Of a DNA stretch of 5,711 nt, positions 1-4,435 are shown piece after piece. Every line of letters starts with the position of its first letter. Positions within the stretch are counted from its first letter, which is position 1. A model generated the notes under the pieces. That model worked only from the letters and a program-made list of their open reading frames with translations. It was not told the DNA's origin and searched no databases. Origin of the DNA: DAISJD01 sp036821645 (GTDB lineage Bacteria; Pseudomonadota; Alphaproteobacteria; ATCC43930; CGMCC-115725); NCBI GenBank assembly GCA_036821645.1, contig DAISJD010000166.1, forward strand, positions 1 through 5,711, written 5' to 3'. The position numbers and the translations under genes were made by a program.

Positions 1-185
1 TATTGGCACCGTATTCAGTAGTGTCTTTTATTTTTATATTAATAATATTAAAGAAATTGAAAAATTGTGACAAAATTACACTGAAAACAATATTTTACTC
101 TTCTGGATATATTGCGTTATATTATTACATACGATATATCCTATATAATAATTTTAATCCTTTCGACCCAAATATTTTATCTTAA
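1..185 (+). CDS. 3' end of an unrecognised AT-rich membrane protein (partial)
   Basis: The frame is open from the left edge to a TAA stop at 183-185, giving about 60 visible residues; the start lies outside the window. The fragment is rich in Ile, Leu, Phe, Tyr and Asn. It opens with a hydrophobic stretch (about residues 4-17, VVSFIFILIILKK) that looks like a membrane segment followed by positive charge. A second aromatic, partly hydrophobic stretch (YIALYYYIRYIL) lies near residues 36-47, before a short polar tail. In DNA this AT-rich, 60 codons without a stop are unlikely by chance, and the other two forward frames are stopped early, so I think it is genuine coding sequence. I cannot assign a family. 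AT-rich membrane proteins of this flavour are common in surface-polysaccharide clusters, but that is only a guess. The composition differs sharply from every other gene in the window, suggesting transfer. Confidence 0.45.
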   Translation, partial: LAPYSVVSFIFILIILKKLKNCDKITLKTIFYSSGYIALYYYIRYILYNNFNPFDPNILS

Positions 186-446
186 TTTTGATGATCGATA
201 TTGAAACGGCTATCCCGTACGGCACCGATACTGGACAAAGCAACACATCATGGGTAACGCCACCGCATAGCCGCGCGATGCCGTGTGATGTGGCCATCAC
301 GACGATCATGGGTAAAAGATGGACCCCTTTTTCCCGCATTCCACCAACGTGCGGTTCCGCCGTGATAAGCCGCTTAGAAACTGAAACATACCCACAAGCG
401 TGAATTCATCGCCAATTCGGGCGAATTGGCACTCTACGCAAGATCT
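186..446. other. Intergenic spacer without a supportable gene
   Basis: This stretch is intermediate in base composition between the AT-rich left edge and the GC-rich genes to the right. Short open frames exist on both strands: about 71 codons on + from 188, and about 60-80 codons on - ending at 154. Neither has a convincing ribosome binding site or a recognisable protein motif, and the minus frame runs into the AT-rich segment. It contains an 11-base direct repeat (ATCATGGGTAA at 247-257 and 305-315) and an inverted repeat at 411-430. It may be a degraded remnant at the edge of an inserted segment. Confidence 0.5.
411..430 (-). terminator. Hairpin downstream of the oxidoreductase gene (possible terminator)
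   Basis: GCCAATTC (411-418) and GAATTGGC (423-430) form a perfect 8-bp stem with a 4-base loop. It starts 17 bases beyond the oxidoreductase stop codon in the minus-strand direction. No T tract follows on either strand, so it is not a classical rho-independent terminator. It may help stop or stabilise the 3' end of the oxidoreductase mRNA. The position supports this role but the sequence does not prove it. Confidence 0.3.
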
Positions 447-1682
447 TCAGTGAGATCCCCGCCCTGCCGCCCACCGGCGATAGCGGCGGGCACGCAGGGT
501 CGCCTCGATCTGGTCGCCGATGAGCGCGCGTAGCGGGTTGATGCCGGGATGGGTCGGGCGACCCTGGGCGAGGCAGCGCAGTTGGAATTTGACGAGCGCC
601 ATCGTGGCAAGCGAGGCCAGCACCTTGCGTTTCCAACGCACGCCCCGCAGGGTCGGCACGGGATCGCGGCCCGCACGCCAGGCCATAGGCAAGGCCGGAT
701 CGATGGCAAGGGCGGTCGCGATCCCGGCCATAGCGATGCCGCTCGACACCACCTCTTCGGCGACGGACTTGCGCCGGATGCCGCCGGTCACCATCAGGGG
801 CATGCGGGCCGTGGCCGCGATTTCTTTGGCAAATTCCAGGAAATAGGCTTCACGCGCCAGGGTGCGGCCATCGCGCGCCTCGCCCTGCATGGCCGGGGCC
901 TCGTAACTGCCGCCCGACAATTCGACGAGATCGACCTTGCGATCGTTCAACAACCCCACGACGTGGCGCGCCTCGTCGGCGCTGAACCCGCCCCGTTGGA
1001 AATCGGCCGAATTGAGTTTGACCGCAACGACGAAGCCGGGCGACACGGCGGCGCGCACCCGATCCACCACCGCGCACAAGAGGCGGGCCCGGTTTTCCAA
1101 ACTGCCGCCCCAATGGTCCGTGCGTCGGTTGCTGAGCGGTGAGAGGAATTGACTGATGAGATAGCCATGGGCGGCATGGATTTCGACACCGGTAAAGCCC
1201 GCCTCTTCGGCCAAGGCCGCACTGGCCGCAAAGCGTGTGATCACGTCCAAAATCTCGGTTTCGTCCATTGCCTTCGGCACCGGAAATTGCTTGGAAAACC
1301 CGCCAAGATCCATGGCCAGCGCCGAGGGGGCGAGGGTTTGTTGACCCAAGGCCGCCGGCATTTGTCGGCCCGGATGGTTGATCTGCATCCAAAGGGCGGC
1401 CCCACCCGATCGCGCCACCGCAGCCCAGCGTTTGAACCGATCGAGAAACCGGCGATCCTCCAACACGACGCCGCCCGGCCCGGTCATGGCCCGACCATCC
1501 ACCATGACATTGCCCGTGATGATGAGGCCAACACCCCCCTTCGCCCACGCCTCATACAGGCGGACGAGGCCGTCGGATGGGGCATGATCGCGGTCGGCCA
1601 TGTTTTCTTCCATGGCGGCTTTTGCCAAACGGTTTGGGATGACGGCCCCATTCGGCAGGGTGAGGGGGGTAAATAACGACAT
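447..1682 (-). CDS. NADH:flavin oxidoreductase, Old Yellow Enzyme family
   Basis: This encodes a predicted 411-residue cytosolic FMN-dependent ene-reductase with a TIM-barrel fold. Family members use NAD(P)H to reduce activated C=C bonds of enals, enones, nitro compounds and similar electrophiles. The N-terminus reads SLFTPLTLPNGAVIPNRL, the usual first barrel strand. HPGRQ lies at 103-107. The active-site signature HAAHGYLISQFLSP with its His pair (H169, H172) and Tyr174 is followed by NRRTDHWGGSLENRARLL (185-202), and MVTGGIR (297-303) matches the phosphate-binding region. There is no cysteine-rich Fe-S motif and no C-terminal dinucleotide-binding domain, so it is the short, single-domain form rather than a 2,4-dienoyl-CoA reductase-type fusion. 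A tail of about 60 residues (350-411) ends in an Arg-rich segment. The ATG at 1682 was chosen because GGAG lies 7 bases upstream and the family N-terminus starts there; the 50 residues upstream in the same frame cover the promoter region. It is divergent from a MerR regulator, which probably controls it. The physiological substrate cannot be read from sequence. Confidence 0.93.
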   Translation of the reverse strand: MSLFTPLTLPNGAVIPNRLAKAAMEENMADRDHAPSDGLVRLYEAWAKGGVGLIITGNVMVDGRAMTGPGGVVLEDRRFLDRFKRWAAVARSGGAALWMQINHPGRQMPAALGQQTLAPSALAMDLGGFSKQFPVPKAMDETEILDVITRFAASAALAEEAGFTGVEIHAAHGYLISQFLSPLSNRRTDHWGGSLENRARLLCAVVDRVRAAVSPGFVVAVKLNSADFQRGGFSADEARHVVGLLNDRKVDLVELSGGSYEAPAMQGEARDGRTLAREAYFLEFAKEIAATARMPLMVTGGIRRKSVAEEVVSSGIAMAGIATALAIDPALPMAWRAGRDPVPTLRGVRWKRKVLASLATMALVKFQLRCLAQGRPTHPGINPLRALIGDQIEATLRARRYRRWAAGRGSH

Positions 1683-1700
1683 GGATCGGCTCCGGCAGGC

Positions 1701-1730
1701 TTGACGATGCTTCGACGTTAAGCTTAAAGT
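1701..1730 (+). promoter_or_regulatory. Predicted promoter of the merR-family gene
   Basis: TTGACG (1701-1706) and TAAAGT (1725-1730) are separated by 18 bases. They would start transcription near 1737, giving a leader of about 29 bases that includes the GGAG ribosome binding site at 1756-1759. This promoter overlaps the divergent oxidoreductase promoter and the proposed operator, so a bound regulator would also affect its own transcription. The -35 is good; the -10 is only a partial match. Confidence 0.4.
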
Positions 1731-1745
1731 TAAGTTTAAGGTCAA
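1715..1745 (-). promoter_or_regulatory. Predicted MerR-type promoter of the oxidoreductase gene (19-bp spacer)
   Basis: Read on the minus strand, TTGACC (1745-1740) and TAACGT (1720-1715) are separated by 19 bases. Over-long spacers of 19-20 bp are the hallmark of promoters activated by MerR-family regulators, which untwist the DNA. An imperfect 28-bp dyad occupies the space (1718-1745, centre about 1731.5, 11 of 14 positions paired). Its core arms are CTTAAA (1723-1728) and TTTAAG (1735-1740). The expected transcription start would leave a leader of roughly 25 bases containing the ribosome binding site. The -10 hexamer is weak, as expected for an activated promoter. Confidence 0.5.
1717..1740. 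repeat. Tandem 12-bp repeat inside the divergent operator region
   Basis: GTTAAGCTTAAA (1717-1728) is followed directly by GTTAAGTTTAAG (1729-1740), matching at 10 of 12 positions. The block also contains the 10-bp palindrome TTAAGCTTAA at 1718-1727. It sits within the two overlapping promoters and is AT-rich in an otherwise GC-rich region. It probably contributes to the regulator binding site. Confidence 0.6.
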
Positions 1746-1765
1746 GCCTATTTTTGGAGCGATCA

Positions 1766-2170
1766 ATGAAAATCGGCGATTTGGCGAAACTGACCGGGCT
1801 TTCGGCCTCGCGCATTCGGTTTTACGAGGCAAAGGGTCTCTTGACCCTCGTCGATCGCGGGACCAACGGCTATCGCGACTATCCGCCCGAGGCGGCCTTG
1901 ATCCTCGCCATCATCACTACTGCCCAACAATGCGGCTTTTCGTTGGACGAAATCCACGCCCTGATCCCGGTCGATCTTGCGACCTGGTCCCATGCGGATC
2001 TGACCGATACATTGCGGCGCAAGATTGCCGAGATCGACGCGATGCAGGAACGTCTCGCCGCCAATAAGGCCAATCTTCTGGCACTGATCGCGGCGATCGA
2101 CGCCAAACCCGACGGTATCGCCTGCGCCGAGAATGCCCGGCGCGTGCTGGACGGGTTGCGGTCGGCATAA
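1766..2170 (+). CDS. MerR-family transcriptional regulator
   Basis: This encodes a 134-residue DNA-binding regulator. The N-terminus (KIGDLAKLTGLSASRIRFYEAKGLL, about 2-26) is the classic MerR helix-turn-helix plus wing start, with the conserved R-x-R-F-Y-E block at 16-21. GYRDYPPEAALIL (35-47) and CGFSLDEI (56-63) continue the MerR domain. Residues about 77-113 form the predicted long dimerisation helix. Only two cysteines are present (C56, C120), with no paired C-terminal metal-binding motif, so a CueR/ZntR/MerR-type metal sensor is unlikely; a redox or small-molecule signal is possible but unproven. The ATG at 1766 was chosen because GGAG (1756-1759) sits 6 bases upstream and the protein begins with the family's usual first residues; an upstream in-frame TTG at 1754 overlaps the ribosome binding site. 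It is divergent from the flavin oxidoreductase across 83 bases that carry a MerR-type promoter, so it most likely activates that gene and controls itself. The length is normal for small MerR proteins. Confidence 0.92.
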   Translation: MKIGDLAKLTGLSASRIRFYEAKGLLTLVDRGTNGYRDYPPEAALILAIITTAQQCGFSLDEIHALIPVDLATWSHADLTDTLRRKIAEIDAMQERLAANKANLLALIAAIDAKPDGIACAENARRVLDGLRSA

Positions 2171-2193
2171 AAAAGGGGGCATAAAAAAAGGGG
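2166..2193. repeat. Tandem 14-bp near-duplicate of an A/G tract
   Basis: CATAAAAAAGGGGG (2166-2179) is followed immediately by CATAAAAAAAGGGG (2180-2193), differing at one position. The first copy includes the end of the merR-family gene and its TAA stop; the second runs into the terminator stem. On the minus strand the two units give two successive T tracts after the terminator hairpin. This looks like a slippage or local duplication event. Confidence 0.65.
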
Positions 2194-2218
2194 AAAGGGC
2201 GGAACCCGCCCTTTCCCC
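2183..2218 (-). terminator. Strong rho-independent terminator of the aminotransferase fusion gene
   Basis: GGGGAAAGGGCGG (2190-2202) and CCGCCCTTTCCCC (2206-2218) form a perfect 13-bp stem closing an AAC loop. On the minus strand the stem is followed directly by seven T residues (2189-2183), and a further T-rich unit lies beyond. The hairpin begins 24 bases past the fusion gene's stop at 2243. On the plus strand no T tract follows, so it would act only weakly, if at all, for the convergent merR-family gene. Confidence 0.9.
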
Positions 2219-2242
2219 CGAACCCATCCCTGTTGGGCGGGC

Positions 2243-4351
2243 TTAGGCCGGTTTCGATTGATTATCCAACCGCAGGGTCAGGCAATAGGCCGACCCGCCG
2301 CTGCGCCCGAAGGAACCGAGCGGCACCACATGCACCCGGTAGCCCCGGCTTTCGAGTGTGGTGCGCAGGGCGTCGCCGCAATGGCCGAACACCAGATCCT
2401 TGCCGACCGAAACCGAATTGGCGGCCAAGCGTTCGGCATCGGCGGCATCCACCGTGATCAGCTTGTCGCTACCCACGATCGACGTGATGAGATCGCGGCC
2501 AGCCTCGGTAAAGGCGCACGGGACATAGAGAACCTCACCGCCGGACAACACGCAGAACGCCGTGTCCAGATGATAGAAACGCGGATCGACCAATTCCAAG
2601 GACACGCTCGGGATACCGAACAAGGCATCGATCACGCCCTGGGCCTCCCGACTGGAGCGTTGGCCCCAACCGGTCCACAACATTTGCCGCGTCGGATCCC
2701 AATAGCAATCGCCCGCCCCTTCGAAATAAACCCCTTGGGGCATTTCGTGGACTTCGTCGACGACGCCGTCTTTTTTCAGGCTGTTGAAGAATTGCAGACC
2801 ATGGGCCTCTTCTCCCTGGCGTTCCGGGCAGAGATACCGGGCCAGTAAGACCTTGCGGTTCATCACCACGGCGGCATTGGCGGTAAAGACGAGGTCGGGC
2901 AATCCGTCAACCGGCGGCATCACCTCGACCCGGGCACCGAGGGCGACATAGGTGTCATAGAGTTTTTTCCAGCCTTCGCGCGCATCGCGTTCCAGGGTCG
3001 GGGCATGTTCGGCCCAGGCGACCGGGTCCATCCAAGGATTGATGACATAGGACACATTGTAGAAATCCGGCGGACACATCACGAGATGGGGGCCTTGGGC
3101 TTTTTCCTGAGCGGTTTTCTGCATGGGTTGGACTTCCTTCTGCACGGACTTCTGGACGGACATTTCCTGAAACACTTCTTCGACGATGGCAAGGCCCCAG
3201 TCGATTTCATCGCGGGTAATGGTCAAGGGCGGGGCGAAACGCAAGACGGTTTCATGGGTTTCCTTGGTCAGAACCCCCCGTTCGGCCAATCGTTCGCTGA
3301 GGGCCCGGGCCGGCAAGAGGGCCGGATCGATATCGACCCCGATCCACAACCCCATGCCGCGCACCGTGCGGATCAGCGGGGACTTGATCGCCGCCAACCG
3401 TTCGCGCAGATAACGGCCCAAAATGGCGCTCCGTGCGACCAATTGTTCGTCGGCGATCACGGCCAGAGCCTCAAGCGCCACGGCGGATGAGAGGGGATTG
3501 CCGCCAAAGGTCGAGCCATGACTGCCCGGCGTGAATTGCCCCATCAGGGCCTCGGTCCCAACCACGGCGGATACCGGCAGCAGCCCGCCACCCAAGGCCT
3601 TGCCCAAGATCACGGCGTCGGGCTTGATGCCTTCATGCTGATAGCAGAACCATTGCCCGGTCCGCCCGAGACCCGATTGCACCTCGTCCAGGATCAAGAG
3701 GACATTTTGTTCGTCGCACAAGGCGCGCACCGCCTTCAACCATCCGGCGGGTGGGACGATGATCCCAGCTTCGCCCTGAACCGGTTCGACCAAAATCGCG
3801 GCCGTGCGCGGGGTGATGGCGGCGCGCATGGCCGCGATATCGCCGAACGGCACGCGCACGAAACCGGGGGTAAAGGGGCCGAAATCCTGGCGATAATCTT
3901 CTTCACTGGAAAAACTGACGATCGTCGTGGTGCGACCATGGAAATTGCCGTCGGCCACGATGATTTCCGCTTGATTGGCGGGAATCTGCTTTACCCGATA
4001 ACCCCAGCGACGGGCGGCCTTGATCGCGGTTTCGACCGCCTCGGCCCCCGTATTCATCGGCAGGGCCCGATCGAGTCCGGTGAGTTCGGCCAAACGCTGC
4101 AACAGAGGGCCAAGCCGATCATTGTAGAAGGCACGAGACGGAATCGCCAAACGACCCGCCTGCGCCACCAATGTTGCGACCAGACGCGGATGCGAATGGC
4201 CGGGACTGACGGCGGAATAGGCGCTCATCATATCGAGATAGCGTTTGCCCGCATCATCCCAGACCCAAGACCCTTCGCCCCGGCTCAACACCACCGGCAA
4301 AGGATGGTAATTGCGTGTGCCAAACCGTTGTTCCTGCTGCATCGTATCCAT
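2243..4351 (-). CDS. rocD: Ornithine aminotransferase fused to an arginine dihydrolase/DDAH-like domain
   Basis: This encodes a 702-residue two-domain cytosolic enzyme. Residues 1-396 are a complete class-III PLP aminotransferase of the ornithine type (ornithine + 2-oxoglutarate to glutamate-5-semialdehyde + glutamate). Evidence is NYHPLPVVLSRGEGSWVWD (14-32), SAYSAVSPGHSHP (43-55), SRAFYND (72-78), TGAEAVETAIKAARRWGY (101-118), FHGRT (137-141), LDEVQSGLGRTGQ (221-233, PLP Asp222) and the PLP lysine in LGKALGGG (Lys251). Residues about 421-702 are a guanidine-modifying-enzyme domain of the DDAH/amidinotransferase superfamily: CPPDFYNVSYVINPWMDP (426-443), LPDLVFTANAA (484-494), EGAGD (544-548), LELVDPRFYHLD (585-596, catalytic His594) and GGSAYCLTL (685-693, catalytic Cys690). 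Both active sites look intact. The linker (397-420) is Gln/Lys-rich with repeated SVQK. The ATG at 4351 was chosen because GGAG lies 8 bases upstream; an upstream TTG at 4399 has less support. If the C-domain forms ornithine, the protein would convert arginine to glutamate-semialdehyde. A citrulline-forming or methylarginine hydrolase activity is the alternative. The gene ends at a strong terminator; no clear promoter is visible in the 84 bases upstream. Confidence 0.92.
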   Translation of the reverse strand: MDTMQQEQRFGTRNYHPLPVVLSRGEGSWVWDDAGKRYLDMMSAYSAVSPGHSHPRLVATLVAQAGRLAIPSRAFYNDRLGPLLQRLAELTGLDRALPMNTGAEAVETAIKAARRWGYRVKQIPANQAEIIVADGNFHGRTTTIVSFSSEEDYRQDFGPFTPGFVRVPFGDIAAMRAAITPRTAAILVEPVQGEAGIIVPPAGWLKAVRALCDEQNVLLILDEVQSGLGRTGQWFCYQHEGIKPDAVILGKALGGGLLPVSAVVGTEALMGQFTPGSHGSTFGGNPLSSAVALEALAVIADEQLVARSAILGRYLRERLAAIKSPLIRTVRGMGLWIGVDIDPALLPARALSERLAERGVLTKETHETVLRFAPPLTITRDEIDWGLAIVEEVFQEMSVQKSVQKEVQPMQKTAQEKAQGPHLVMCPPDFYNVSYVINPWMDPVAWAEHAPTLERDAREGWKKLYDTYVALGARVEVMPPVDGLPDLVFTANAAVVMNRKVLLARYLCPERQGEEAHGLQFFNSLKKDGVVDEVHEMPQGVYFEGAGDCYWDPTRQMLWTGWGQRSSREAQGVIDALFGIPSVSLELVDPRFYHLDTAFCVLSGGEVLYVPCAFTEAGRDLITSIVGSDKLITVDAADAERLAANSVSVGKDLVFGHCGDALRTTLESRGYRVHVVPLGSFGRSGGSAYCLTLRLDNQSKPA
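3122..3140 (-). promoter_or_regulatory. Possible internal ribosome binding site and start for the C-terminal domain
   Basis: Within the linker, the minus strand reads GAAGGAAGTCCAACCC followed by an in-frame ATG at 3124-3122. AAGGA (3139-3135) lies 10 bases before it. Initiation here would give a 293-residue protein (MQKTAQEKAQ then the full C-terminal domain), about the length of a free-standing DDAH/dihydrolase enzyme. A purine-rich run could also arise by chance from the Lys/Glu codons, so this is only a candidate. Confidence 0.3.
3137..3160 (-). repeat. 12-bp tandem repeat encoding SVQK-SVQK in the interdomain linker
   Basis: On the minus strand TCCGTCCAGAAG (3160-3149) and TCCGTGCAGAAG (3148-3137) are adjacent and differ at one base. 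Each encodes SVQK, and the protein continues EVQP-MQK, a degenerate continuation of the same pattern. The repeat lies exactly between the two catalytic domains (residues 398-405), consistent with a linker expanded by slippage. Confidence 0.7.
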
Positions 4352-4435
4352 GGCGTTCACTCCCGCTTCGTTGCCAACAGAATAGGCGATCGCAGGCAAC
4401 AGGTGTGGCCGAAGGCATGGTCGCTTGCGGCAGAG
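4352..4435 (-). other. Spacer between the membrane gene and the aminotransferase fusion
   Basis: These 84 bases separate two same-strand genes. The end nearest the fusion start holds its GGGAG ribosome binding site. I see no terminator with a T tract for the membrane gene and no convincing sigma-70 promoter. A weak inverted pair GTTGCC (4370-4375)/GGCAAC (4395-4400) and the palindrome GCGATCGC (4386-4393) are present but short enough to be chance. Confidence 0.4.

Larger units (their letters stand above)
1697..1749. repeat. Outer 9-bp inverted repeat flanking the divergent operator
   Basis: AGGCTTGAC (1697-1705) and GTCAAGCCT (1741-1749) are perfect inverted copies 35 bases apart, bracketing the tandem repeat. 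Each arm contains a TTGAC -35-like element facing inward: the left belongs to the merR-side promoter, the right to the oxidoreductase promoter. Part of the symmetry therefore reflects the two promoters, but the match extends beyond the hexamers (AGGC/GCCT). Confidence 0.6.

Noticed and set aside
154..404. Minus-strand frame of about 80 codons in the left spacer (includes MREKGVHLLPMIVV)
   Set aside because: No recognisable motif, no convincing ribosome binding site, and its 3' end runs into the AT-rich coding segment on the opposite strand. A degraded gene remains possible but unsupported.
549..1142. Open frame (197 codons) on the plus strand opposite the oxidoreductase
   Set aside because: Shadow of the oxidoreductase gene: Arg/Gly/His-rich composition and no recognisable domain.
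1683..1832. 50-residue N-terminal extension of the oxidoreductase
   Set aside because: It would translate the promoter and operator region and part of the divergent gene. The family's normal N-terminus and a ribosome binding site are at 1682.
1763..2227. Open frame (154 codons) on the minus strand opposite the MerR-family gene
   Set aside because: Opposite a clear MerR gene and running through the terminator hairpin; no motif.
4352..4399. 16-residue N-terminal extension of the aminotransferase fusion from a TTG
   Set aside because: The ATG at 4351 has a GGGAG ribosome binding site at good spacing, and the extension would translate that site.
4370..4400. GTTGCC/GGCAAC inverted pair and GCGATCGC palindrome upstream of the fusion gene
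   Set aside because: Arms of only 6 bases with a 19-base gap and a common 8-base palindrome; not enough to call an operator.
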